Shown: positions 1 through 6,308 of the stretch, piece after piece
How positions within the stretch are numbered: position 1 is the stretch's first letter
Layout of the letters: each line of letters begins with the position of its first letter
DNA from: UA16 sp965661575
GTDB lineage: Bacteria > Bacteroidota > Bacteroidia > Flavobacteriales_D > Sanyastnellaceae
Reading direction: 5' to 3'
NCBI GenBank assembly: GCA_965661575.1
Contig: CBFIEJ010000057.1
Coordinates: 1-8,737, forward strand
DNA length: 8,737 bases
Made by a program: the position numbers and the translations under genes
Notes under the pieces: generated by a model
What the model was told of the DNA's origin: nothing
Database searches by the model: none
The model's input: only the letters and a program-made list of their open reading frames with translations

Positions 1-1
1 A

Positions 2-436
2 GAACCTTACTTTGGCAGCGGAAACGGCGAAGGTTCGGGGGTGACCAGCTTCACCCGCACTCCCATCATGAGCTACACCAGCAACGGTAGCAATTACAAT
101 GGCGCTGGCGTACTAGTCAGTCCCAAAACAGATCGAGAGGAAGGCAGGGATGATATTCAACCCACAGTTGTAACGCCGGAACGAAACAAGCGCCGCAATC
201 GATGGATGCAAGCCGAACCCTCTCGAGGAACGGATTCCAATCGAAGCAATTCCAACTGGAATTCCAGAAGTCGTTCCAGTGGATCCAGTGGGTCGAACAA
301 TTCATTCAGCGCACCTAGCAATTCACCTCGACCCAATGCGACTCGATCTTCTGGGGGCAACAGCCGATCTTCTGGCAGTTCACCTCGTGGTTCCTCCAAC
401 GGCAATTCACGTTCTAGCCGCGGAGGAGGGAAATGA
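2..436 (+). CDS. C-terminal part of a basic Ser/Asn/Arg/Gly-rich low-complexity protein (5' end outside window)
   Basis: The reading frame is open from the left edge, so this is the last 144 residues of a longer protein. A GTG at 41 is in frame but has no visible reason to be the start. The first ~60 visible residues are mixed (Gly, Ser, Thr, Asn, then an acidic DREEGRDD patch and a basic RNKRRNR patch). From about nucleotide 215 onward it becomes almost purely Ser, Asn, Arg and Gly and ends in RGGGK. An 11-base direct repeat (344-354 and 365-375) encodes part of a repeated RSSG unit. Bacteroidota often carry such a Ser/Asn/Arg-rich protein, sometimes labelled vitellogenin-like, just upstream of an OmpP1-family gene; that match is from memory and weak. 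No catalytic domain is visible. Its TGA overlaps the next gene's ATG (ATGA), and its last codons contain that gene's ribosome binding site, so the two are probably co-transcribed and translationally coupled. Function unknown. Confidence 0.75.
   Translation, partial: EPYFGSGNGEGSGVTSFTRTPIMSYTSNGSNYNGAGVLVSPKTDREEGRDDIQPTVVTPERNKRRNRWMQAEPSRGTDSNRSNSNWNSRSRSSGSSGSNNSFSAPSNSPRPNATRSSGGNSRSSGSSPRGSSNGNSRSSRGGGK
344..375 (+). repeat. Short in-frame direct repeat (11 bp, twice)
   Basis: CGATCTTCTGG occurs at 344-354 and again at 365-375, a period of 21 bases (7 codons). It encodes repeated RSSG units inside the low-complexity tail. The same tail has further related Ser/Gly/Asn codon runs. This is the usual slippage-type expansion of a disordered coding segment and not a separate element. 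Confidence 0.6.
422..426 (+). promoter_or_regulatory. Ribosome binding site for the OmpP1-like gene
   Basis: GGAGG ends 6 nt before the ATG at 433 and 9 nt before the second ATG at 436. It lies within the RGGG codons of the upstream gene, so translation of that gene passes over it. This supports the 433 (or 436) start and translational coupling. Confidence 0.65.
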
Positions 437-1911
437 TGAAGCGACCACAACTCTTTTTACTTGTGGCCATCTGTGGATGGACAACATGCCTCTTCGGGCA
501 AAACGAAACCGACATTTTTCGATACAGTTTCACGGAATCTCTCGGTTCGGCGCGCACCATGGGTATGGGCGGCGCCTTTGGCGCGCTTGGAGCCGACCTC
601 GCTTGCCTCACCGGAAACCCCGCTGGCATTGGATTGTATCGCCGCGGAGATGCGAGCCTCACCACTGGGTTTGCATCGCAAAAGACACGCTTGAACGTTT
701 CAGGACAATTGGGAGATGCAAACCAAATTAGTGGCTCTACCACCAACTTAGGCATTGCACTCACCTATCCTTCTGTCAATCCAGACTGGCCGGTGAGCAC
801 ATTGGCAATTAGCGTTGCACGCAGGGCCAATTTCAATGAGAAAATAGAAATTGAAGATGCACTGTTGAGCAATTCGCTGCTCGACGTATTCTTAGGGCAA
901 GCGCAAGGATCCTTGCCCGGAGACCTTTACACCACAGGACCATTCACTTCCAATCTCGCGTGGGAAACCTATTTGCTGGACCCCGACCCCAATGGCAATC
1001 CCACATCGTACATCTCTGCTATTCCGGCAGGTGGCGCTTATGCCACCAAAAAGATTGAACGAAGCGGCAAACTCAACGAGACCAATATCGCTTTTGGCTC
1101 CACTTACCAAGAGCGACTGAGCCTCGGCATCAGCCTCGGCATTGCGAATGCAACATTTAGTGAAACGGCCATCCACAGTGAACGCCCTCAAATTGATACG
1201 CTGCAATTGAATGCATGGGAATTTCAAGAACGACTCAGTGTTGAAGGAAGCGGTCTCAATGTCAAATTAGGCATGCAGTACGCCCTCTCCCCTTGGCTGC
1301 GCATGGGATTCGCTTACCACACACGAACACGCATCGCCTTCACCGATGAGTATTCCACGAACATGAGAAGTGAATTGAAATCGGGAGAATCTTTTGACTA
1401 CAACTCACCATTGAATCGACTTGAATATGTGATTTACACCCCATCACGTGCCTTGGCCTCATTGGCCTTTATCATGGGCAAGTACGGTGTGATTTCAGCC
1501 GATTATGAACGCATCAATTACGGTTCTGGATCCCTTCGACCAACCGCACTCTCCGGACCCGACGCCTACGACTTTGAGTCAGAAAATGAAACCCTCGCTT
1601 CGCTTTACGGGCTTGCTCACTCGGCTCGTGTTGGAGCCGAATTTCGCATCGAAAGGGCTTGGCGACTTCGCGCTGGCGCTGGGCTCGAAACATCGCCCTA
1701 TCAACCAGCAGCAGACATCCAGACCAATAGCAAGCGGTACACCGCCAGCCTTGGTTTTGGGTACCGCGCCGAAAAGTGGTACACATCTGCCACCTACCGC
1801 CGCAGTTGGTTTGAACGTGACATCTACCTGTTTGACCCAGGACTGCTCGATGCTGGACGCATGAGCCAATCCCATGGAATGGTGGTCGGAGCCGTCGGCT
1901 TTCGCCTCTGA
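433..1911 (+). CDS. OmpP1/FadL-family outer-membrane beta-barrel protein
   Basis: A complete 492-residue protein. Residues 1-22 form a Sec signal peptide (MMKRPQ followed by a hydrophobic stretch, likely cleaved just before or after Gln23). Residues 37-71 carry the hallmark of the Bacteroidota OmpP1/FadL group: a Gly/Ala-rich segment with TMGMGGAFGALG followed by NPAGIGLYRR. The remainder alternates polar and hydrophobic residues as in a transmembrane barrel, with strand-like segments to the end, and it finishes in GAVGFRL, a plausible barrel-assembly C-terminus. FadL relatives import hydrophobic compounds such as long-chain fatty acids or aromatic hydrocarbons across the outer membrane; the substrate here cannot be read from sequence. 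It overlaps the preceding gene by 4 bp and is followed within 15 bases by a strong hairpin terminator. ATG 433 is chosen over the adjacent ATG 436 because the GGAGG spacing is better, but either is possible. Confidence 0.9.
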   Translation: MMKRPQLFLLVAICGWTTCLFGQNETDIFRYSFTESLGSARTMGMGGAFGALGADLACLTGNPAGIGLYRRGDASLTTGFASQKTRLNVSGQLGDANQISGSTTNLGIALTYPSVNPDWPVSTLAISVARRANFNEKIEIEDALLSNSLLDVFLGQAQGSLPGDLYTTGPFTSNLAWETYLLDPDPNGNPTSYISAIPAGGAYATKKIERSGKLNETNIAFGSTYQERLSLGISLGIANATFSETAIHSERPQIDTLQLNAWEFQERLSVEGSGLNVKLGMQYALSPWLRMGFAYHTRTRIAFTDEYSTNMRSELKSGESFDYNSPLNRLEYVIYTPSRALASLAFIMGKYGVISADYERINYGSGSLRPTALSGPDAYDFESENETLASLYGLAHSARVGAEFRIERAWRLRAGAGLETSPYQPAADIQTNSKRYTASLGFGYRAEKWYTSATYRRSWFERDIYLFDPGLLDAGRMSQSHGMVVGAVGFRL

Positions 1912-1925
1912 AATTTCTTTGATTA

Positions 1926-1965
1926 AAACGAAAAGAGGCGCCACAATGGGCGCCTCTTTTCGTTT
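1926..1965. terminator. Bidirectional intrinsic terminator between convergent genes
   Basis: A perfect 17-bp inverted repeat (1926-1942 pairing with 1949-1965) around a 6-nt loop, with a GC-rich inner stem (GGCGCC) and A/T-rich outer arms. The outer arms supply a U-rich 3' side in both directions (TTTTCGTTT on plus, TTTTCGTTTTAA on minus). It lies between the OmpP1-like stop at 1911 and the minus-strand gene stop at 1991, so it can end both transcripts. Confidence 0.9.
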
Positions 1966-1990
1966 GTTTCTGGCGACTCTGCCAAATCCT

Positions 1991-2791
1991 TTACTTTTTA
2001 GCTTTGGTCAACGCTTTTCCAATCTGCGTGTCCATACGAGATGTTTCTTCCTCAGCCAATTCTTTATCAACCAAGATTCGACCACTGTGCTCGTCAACAA
2101 TGATGCGTTTGCGCTGTGCAATGTCGATTTGGCGTTGTGGTGGAATTTTGATGTACGAGCCGGCAGACGCCTCACGCTCAATCGGCACAACAGCCAATCC
2201 GTTCTTCGCCGCTCCCCGAATGCGCTGGTAGCTTGCGAGCAATCGATCATCGATGCCTTTGGCCATCTTCTCACTCAAACCAGCCAAAACATCCTCTTCT
2301 TGTTGAGTCTCAGAGATGATGTCTGACAATTCCTTTTGCTTGCTTTCGAGATCCGCATCGCGCATCTCTAGCTTCTCTTTGCTGGTTGTAACCACTTCCG
2401 TTTTCTGCTCAGCCTGTGCCTTGCACTCGCGAATGCGCTTCTCGCACAATTCAATTTCCAATGTCTGGTATTCAACCTCCTTGTTCAAGGATTCAAACTC
2501 GCGGTTGTTCCGGACATTGTTTTGTTGCTCAGTATACTTCGCAATCAACGCTTTACTGTCTTCAATTTGAATCTTGTAAGCGGAAATGCGTTGATTGACC
2601 AAATCCAAGTCTTCTTCCAAGCGCTCGAGGCGCGTCCGCAGACCTGCAATTTCATCCTCAAGGTCTTGAACCTCCAACGGTAATTCACCGCGAACGACGC
2701 GAATGCGGTCGATGCGAGAATCAATCAATTGCAAATCGTACAAAGCGCGAAGCTTGTCTTCTGCGGTAGAGGCGGTTTTTTTCTTAGCCAT
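1991..2791 (-). CDS. Coiled-coil protein of the C4 zinc-ribbon family (PF02591-like), zinc cysteines lost
   Basis: 266 residues from ATG 2791 (MAKKKTASTAEDKL). A longer frame from 2848 would run back through the 3' end of the Nif3-like gene, and its first 19 residues do not resemble the family, so it is rejected. Residues ~11-180 are a long, highly charged predicted coiled coil rich in Glu, Lys, Leu and Arg, including the family-typical NNREFESLNKEVEYQ (91-108). The C-terminal domain (~195-250) keeps the family framework (GLAVVPIER, IPPQRQIDIA, SGRILVDKELAEEE), but the CxxC...CxxC positions read Ser209/Ser212 and Asp233/Ser236, so no zinc cysteine remains. Related proteins include Helicobacter HP0958/FlgZ and a chlamydial secretion-associated homologue; the Bacteroidota role is not established. 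It starts 7 bp after the Nif3-like stop, so the two are almost certainly one operon. No Shine-Dalgarno is visible. Expected to be cytosolic. Confidence 0.88.
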   Translation of the reverse strand: MAKKKTASTAEDKLRALYDLQLIDSRIDRIRVVRGELPLEVQDLEDEIAGLRTRLERLEEDLDLVNQRISAYKIQIEDSKALIAKYTEQQNNVRNNREFESLNKEVEYQTLEIELCEKRIRECKAQAEQKTEVVTTSKEKLEMRDADLESKQKELSDIISETQQEEDVLAGLSEKMAKGIDDRLLASYQRIRGAAKNGLAVVPIEREASAGSYIKIPPQRQIDIAQRKRIIVDEHSGRILVDKELAEEETSRMDTQIGKALTKAKK

Positions 2792-2798
2792 GTTGCGT

Positions 2799-3917
2799 TC
2801 AGCGATAATGAATAGGATTCGGATTGGCCGAAGCCAAATGGACCGCAAAATTAGGGAAATATTTCTTTATGCGGTTGACAATCAGGTCTGTTGTTTGCCA
2901 TTCACTTTCATAATGCCCCACATCTGCGATTACAATGCGGTTATCGGCATCAAAAAATTCATGGTATTTGAAGTCTGAGGTCACCAACACATCAGCTCCT
3001 GCGCGCATGGCGTCAGGCAACAAAAAGCTCCCAGATCCTCCGCATACCGCGACTTTCCGAATATTCCTTCCACGCAGTTTTGTGTGTCGAATGGCCTGGC
3101 AACCCAAGGCTGATTTCACCGCATCCAAAAACGCACCTTCCTCCATGGGCTGAGGCAACTCGCCAAGCATTCCACTCCCCACTTGGGCATGAACTTGCTG
3201 CAATGGCCACACTCCATGTGCTACTTCTTCGTACGGATGCGCATTTTTCATGGCATGAAGTACGGCCGCGAGCCGCCACGGTTCCACCACCACTTCGAGC
3301 TTGGACTCGATCACAGATTCCCGCGCACCAATGGTCCCAACGTGCGGATCGGCACCTTCCAGCGGCCTGAAGGTGCCCTTGCCCGGAACAACCCAGCCGC
3401 ATTCATCGTAAGCACCTATTTCACCCGCGCCTGCTGCAAACATGGATTCAGTGACCTTTTGGACGTGCTCCTCCGGAACATACACGACCACTTGCATCAA
3501 CGCATCAGGCTTGGGCCGCAAAATCTGGAGTGAATCAGTCGTGCATCCCACCAAATTTGCCAGTCTCATGTTCACACCATCCAAAACGTTGTCCAAATTC
3601 GTGTGAATCGCATACAACGCGATGCCATGTGCAATCGCCTTCATCACCGTGCGCTCCACATACGTGTTTCCATTGAAACGTTTCAAGCCTTTGAATACAA
3701 TCGGATGGTGAGAAACAATCATGTTGGCCCCCAACGCAACGGCTTCTTCCACCACCTCTTCGGTGCAATCCAACGACACCAAAACAGAGCTTACTGAATC
3801 TGACGTTCGTCCCACCAAAAGCCCTGAATTGTCGTAAGATTCTTGCAGGGCAGGCGGTGCCCAAGACTCCAATGCGATTGTCACATCCCCAACGGTCAAG
3901 TTATTTGCATCTTGCAT
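2799..3917 (-). CDS. Nif3-like dinuclear metal centre hexameric protein (YbgI/YqfO family)
   Basis: 372 residues, the long form of the family usual in Bacteroidota and Bacilli. The N-terminal half has APPALQESYDNSGLLVG (20-36) and SHHP (69-72). The metal ligands expected for the family are present: His70 and His71, Asp109 in HTNLD, and His335 and Glu339 in GHYESE. Residues ~140-245 form the PII/CutA1-like insert domain seen in longer members (VVVYVPEEH, later AHPYEEVAHGVWP). The second catalytic half resumes with GSGMLGELPQP and VCGGSGSFLL. The family forms hexameric rings with a two-metal site; it has been linked to metal handling or hydrolase activity, with no settled function. It diverges from lpxK across 45 bp and sits 7 bp upstream of the coiled-coil gene. 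ATG 3917 has no Shine-Dalgarno; an in-frame TTG at 3899 is an alternative start only six codons in. Confidence 0.93.
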   Translation of the reverse strand: MQDANNLTVGDVTIALESWAPPALQESYDNSGLLVGRTSDSVSSVLVSLDCTEEVVEEAVALGANMIVSHHPIVFKGLKRFNGNTYVERTVMKAIAHGIALYAIHTNLDNVLDGVNMRLANLVGCTTDSLQILRPKPDALMQVVVYVPEEHVQKVTESMFAAGAGEIGAYDECGWVVPGKGTFRPLEGADPHVGTIGARESVIESKLEVVVEPWRLAAVLHAMKNAHPYEEVAHGVWPLQQVHAQVGSGMLGELPQPMEEGAFLDAVKSALGCQAIRHTKLRGRNIRKVAVCGGSGSFLLPDAMRAGADVLVTSDFKYHEFFDADNRIVIADVGHYESEWQTTDLIVNRIKKYFPNFAVHLASANPNPIHYR

Positions 3918-3921
3918 GCCT

Positions 3922-3929
3922 CAAATTTA
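3922..3929 (-). promoter_or_regulatory. Possible Bacteroidota -7 promoter box for the Nif3-like operon
   Basis: TAAATTTG on the minus strand matches the Bacteroidota -7 consensus TAnnTTTG exactly. It ends 4 nt before the ATG at 3917, so transcription would begin at or very near the start codon. No good TTTG -33 box lies at the usual ~19-nt spacing (there is a TTG at 14 nt). The site is plausible but unproven. Confidence 0.35.
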
Positions 3930-3950
3930 ATGGCATGTGCTCACAACACG

Positions 3951-3958
3951 TACTTTTA
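3951..3958 (+). promoter_or_regulatory. Possible -7 promoter box for lpxK
   Basis: TACTTTTA differs from the TAnnTTTG consensus only at the last base and ends 4 nt before the lpxK ATG at 3963. No clear -33 box is visible at the expected distance. Only 45 bp separate lpxK from the divergent nif3 start, so any promoter must lie here or within nif3. Weak on its own; noted because of the matching arrangement on the other strand. Confidence 0.25.
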
Positions 3959-3962
3959 AGAC

Positions 3963-5018
3963 ATGATTCGCCGACTGATCCTTCAAGCCCTCGCTTTTCT
4001 CTATGGCGGGATCATTCGATTCAGACATTTCTTGTTTGACTCGGGCCTGTTGCGATCGCGCCCAGGCGCATTGAAAACAATCGTACTCGGCAACCTCACG
4101 GTCGGGGGCACTGGAAAAACTCCCACCACCGAGCGCGTGGTGCGTGACTTGCAAAACATCATTGGCCTGAAAAAAGTAGGGATTCTAAGCCGCGGCTATG
4201 GTCGAAAATCCAAAGGGTTCATGTGGGTTTCCAGCACCATGCATTCCAATGAATGCGGTGACGAGCCCTTGCTGCTCAGTAAAAACCTCCCCGATGTGCC
4301 CGTGGCTGTGTGCGAAAAACGCATCCAAGGATTGAAGCGAATGAAAGCCGATCACCCCGAATTGAAGTGGGTCGTGTGTGATGACGCCTTTCAACACCGA
4401 CGTTTAAAGCCAACTATTTCATTGCTCTTATTGGACGCCAGTCAACCCATTGCTTCCGATTCTATGCTCCCTGCTGGACGCTTGCGAGATGTACCCGAGC
4501 GCATGGGATTTGCTGACGCCTTGATTGTCACACGACTGGACACCGGTGCCTCCTTGCAAGAGGCGGCTGCAGCGCACGGTATTGCCGAAGATTCGACCCA
4601 ACCCATCTTCGCCTCTCGCATGCAACCGCAACCATTGTTGCAATGGCCGGAAGGCATCGAAGCTCCAAATGGAGACCCCAACCTTTCGCCTGATCGCCGA
4701 GAACGTATCATGGCTGTAGCAGGCATTGCGCGTCCCGAGAGGTTCATGGATCGTCTTACCGAGCGGTTCCAAGTGGTCCGCAGAGAGTGTTTCCCAGATC
4801 ACCGTGCGTTCACAGAGCAAGACTACAAAAGATGGCGCCGTATCATGGAGGGCGATCGCTTGCAGGCCATCATCACCACAGACAAAGACGCCATGCGCAT
4901 CAAGCCCGAGCTGACCCAAGGATTGAACATTCGATGCGAGGCAATCAAGGCAGAATGGCACGATGCCGAGGCACTGCGATCCTGGTTAAAATCCACAATT
5001 GAAAGCATCTCTGAATGA
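3963..5018 (+). CDS. lpxK: Tetraacyldisaccharide 4'-kinase LpxK
   Basis: 351 residues, close to the family's usual 320-360. LpxK transfers phosphate from ATP to the 4' position of tetraacyldisaccharide 1-phosphate to make lipid IVA, acting at the cytoplasmic face of the inner membrane. Visible signatures in order: an N-terminal amphipathic or membrane-associated segment (~5-20), the Walker A loop GNLTVGGTGKTP (43-54), LSRGYGR (75-81), GDEPLLL (99-105), DDAFQHRRL (140-148), LPAGRLRD (169-176), AGIARPERF (253-261), PDH (278-280, where a conserved catalytic His is expected) and TTDKDA (305-310). All key family motifs are intact, so the enzyme should be active. The start fits the family N-terminus and needs no change; no Shine-Dalgarno is seen. 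It is the first gene of a plus-strand cluster with the TlpA-like gene and lpxH, and diverges from the Nif3-like gene. Confidence 0.96.
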   Translation: MIRRLILQALAFLYGGIIRFRHFLFDSGLLRSRPGALKTIVLGNLTVGGTGKTPTTERVVRDLQNIIGLKKVGILSRGYGRKSKGFMWVSSTMHSNECGDEPLLLSKNLPDVPVAVCEKRIQGLKRMKADHPELKWVVCDDAFQHRRLKPTISLLLLDASQPIASDSMLPAGRLRDVPERMGFADALIVTRLDTGASLQEAAAAHGIAEDSTQPIFASRMQPQPLLQWPEGIEAPNGDPNLSPDRRERIMAVAGIARPERFMDRLTERFQVVRRECFPDHRAFTEQDYKRWRRIMEGDRLQAIITTDKDAMRIKPELTQGLNIRCEAIKAEWHDAEALRSWLKSTIESISE

Positions 5019-5043
5019 CTGCGGGAATGCCACGAAAATTCAA

Positions 5044-5051
5044 GATATTTG
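5044..5051 (+). promoter_or_regulatory. Possible weak -7 box before the TlpA-like gene
   Basis: GATATTTG differs from TAnnTTTG only at the first base. It lies in the gap after lpxK and ends 4 nt before the ATG at 5056. If used, transcription would start near 5056 and give about 20 nt of leader to the preferred ATG at 5077. No convincing -33 box is seen, and read-through from lpxK is equally possible. Confidence 0.2.
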
Positions 5052-5065
5052 AATCATGAACGAAC

Positions 5066-5070
5066 AGGAG
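5066..5070 (+). promoter_or_regulatory. Ribosome binding site deciding the TlpA-like start
   Basis: AGGAG lies 6 nt before the ATG at 5077. The upstream in-frame ATG at 5056 has no comparable site. This favours 5077 and gives a cleaner lipoprotein signal peptide (MRPMHWM...). Confidence 0.6.
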
Positions 5071-5076
5071 AAAATC

Positions 5077-6294
5077 ATGCGACCAATGCACTGGATGAGC
5101 AGCTTCATTGTTGGCGCCATCATGCTTGGTCTTGCAGGATGCGCTGACGGTAATACCAAGAAGAACAGCGTGGCCGGGCAATTCACCAATGCGAATGGTC
5201 AAGGAGTCGAAATTGAACTCCGCAAATGGACACCTGGTCGGGCAGGCCAGCAAGGTCGGTTCACTGCCATTTCTGAATGTACTTCGGACATGACCGGAAA
5301 ATTCGAACTGCCCATCGAACGTCCATTGCCTATGGATTTCTATCAATTGATGATTGCGCGAACCATCCCAATGGTACTCATCATGGACAGCACGATGGGA
5401 GTTTACATTACGGCTGAAGTTCCTGAAGCTGGTTTCCTCGTAGATGCTCAAATCAAAGGTTCCATTCCCACGGCTGAAGTGCACGAGTATTATGCCAAGG
5501 CCATGCCGATTCAAACCACCCTCAGTATGGTTCAAGGAATGATGCAGCAAGCCCCAGACAGGGAGAGTCGTCAGGCACTGTCCGATCGTTCGATGAAAAA
5601 GAAGCGAGAAGCAGACGCCTGGGCCAACGAATTCCTCGAAAGCCATGAAGGTTCTTTGGCCCAACTTGGACCCTTGGAACATTTAGATCCAAATGCCAAT
5701 ACAGCAACCTTTCAAAAGGTCTTGAAATCCACTGCTGAACGCATGGATAACGGCGCATTTCACAAAGCCTTGACCGAGGCCATTGCAGGACAAGTTGTGC
5801 AGAAGCAAAACCAGCGGGTCGTGAAGAAAGGCAACGGAGCCAACAAAGCCCGTGCAGCCAAAAACAGCCTCTATGGTGTCGGTGACGTAGCACCTGAGAT
5901 TGTTATGAATGATCCCAATGGGTTGGAGCGTAAACTGAGCGATTTAAGAGGCAAAGTCGTCCTTCTCGATTTTTGGGCATCCTGGTGCGGACCATGCCGT
6001 CGAGAAAACCCCAATGTGGTGAATGCTTACAACGAGTACCAATCACAAGGTTTTGAAGTGTTTTCTGTATCACTGGATAAGCAAGCTGAACGGTGGTCTC
6101 AAGCCATTGAGCAGGACGGCCTGGTTTGGCCCAATCATGTGAGCGACCTCAACGGATGGCAGAATGCCGCGTCTCGCGCCTACGGTGTCACGAGCATTCC
6201 ACATGCTGTGCTGATCGATCAAGACGGAGTCATCGCCGCTACGCACTTGCGAGGACGGGCACTCCAACAGAAAATCAACGAGTTGCTTCAATAA
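5077..6294 (+). CDS. TlpA-like thioredoxin-fold lipoprotein (DUF4369-like N-terminus plus redoxin domain)
   Basis: 405 residues from ATG 5077; an in-frame ATG at 5056 would add seven residues (MNEQEKI) but lacks a ribosome site and weakens the signal peptide. Residues 1-21 are a lipoprotein signal peptide ending in the lipobox LAGC, with Cys22 the lipidated residue. The following residues (ADGNTKK) lack the acidic surface-export signal known in some Bacteroidota, so a periplasm-facing anchor is likely. Residues ~32-125 resemble the DUF4369 domain common in front of Bacteroidota TlpA proteins (VAGQF..., DMTGKFEL, DFYQLMI, then IKGS). A charged helical linker (~135-262) ends in a basic patch. 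The C-terminal ~140 residues are a redoxin domain with WCGPC at 303-307 (Cys304/Cys307), KVVLLDFWASW before it and the cis-Pro loop TSIPHAVLID (Pro375). Expected role: periplasmic thiol-disulfide reduction or exchange; partner unknown. It lies between lpxK and lpxH, 14 nt before the latter. Confidence 0.92.
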   Translation: MRPMHWMSSFIVGAIMLGLAGCADGNTKKNSVAGQFTNANGQGVEIELRKWTPGRAGQQGRFTAISECTSDMTGKFELPIERPLPMDFYQLMIARTIPMVLIMDSTMGVYITAEVPEAGFLVDAQIKGSIPTAEVHEYYAKAMPIQTTLSMVQGMMQQAPDRESRQALSDRSMKKKREADAWANEFLESHEGSLAQLGPLEHLDPNANTATFQKVLKSTAERMDNGAFHKALTEAIAGQVVQKQNQRVVKKGNGANKARAAKNSLYGVGDVAPEIVMNDPNGLERKLSDLRGKVVLLDFWASWCGPCRRENPNVVNAYNEYQSQGFEVFSVSLDKQAERWSQAIEQDGLVWPNHVSDLNGWQNAASRAYGVTSIPHAVLIDQDGVIAATHLRGRALQQKINELLQ

Positions 6295-6296
6295 TC

Positions 6297-6301
6297 AAGG
6301 A
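6297..6301 (+). promoter_or_regulatory. Ribosome binding site supporting the GTG start of lpxH
   Basis: AAGGA lies 7 nt before the GTG at 6309, in the short gap after the TlpA-like stop. No in-frame ATG precedes the DLHLG motif, so this site decides the start. Confidence 0.6.
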
Positions 6302-6308
6302 CTGAAAC

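Noticed and set aside
157..450. 97-residue minus-strand frame rich in Leu, Glu and Arg
   Set aside because: Its composition is simply the reverse complement of the Ser/Arg-rich repeat codons of the real gene.
1120..1143. 12-bp near-perfect tandem repeat in the OmpP1-like gene
   Set aside because: It encodes SLGISLGI within a barrel strand; two copies only, explained by alternating strand residues.
1926..1965. Inverted repeat considered as a transposon end or recombination site
   Set aside because: Position between convergent stops and two-way T-tracts fit an intrinsic terminator; no transposase or flanking duplication is present.
2792..2848. N-terminal extension of the coiled-coil protein by 19 residues
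   Set aside because: It overlaps the 3' end of the Nif3-like gene, its residues do not resemble the family, and MAKKKTASTAEDKL at 2791 is a natural start.
4428..4961. 177-residue minus-strand open frame within lpxK
   Set aside because: It is antisense to conserved LpxK motifs and has no family resemblance.
4945..5682. 245-residue minus-strand open frame opposite the lpxK end and the TlpA-like gene
   Set aside because: It lies antisense to well-supported genes, has Cys/His/Trp-rich composition typical of shadow frames, and shows no recognisable domain.
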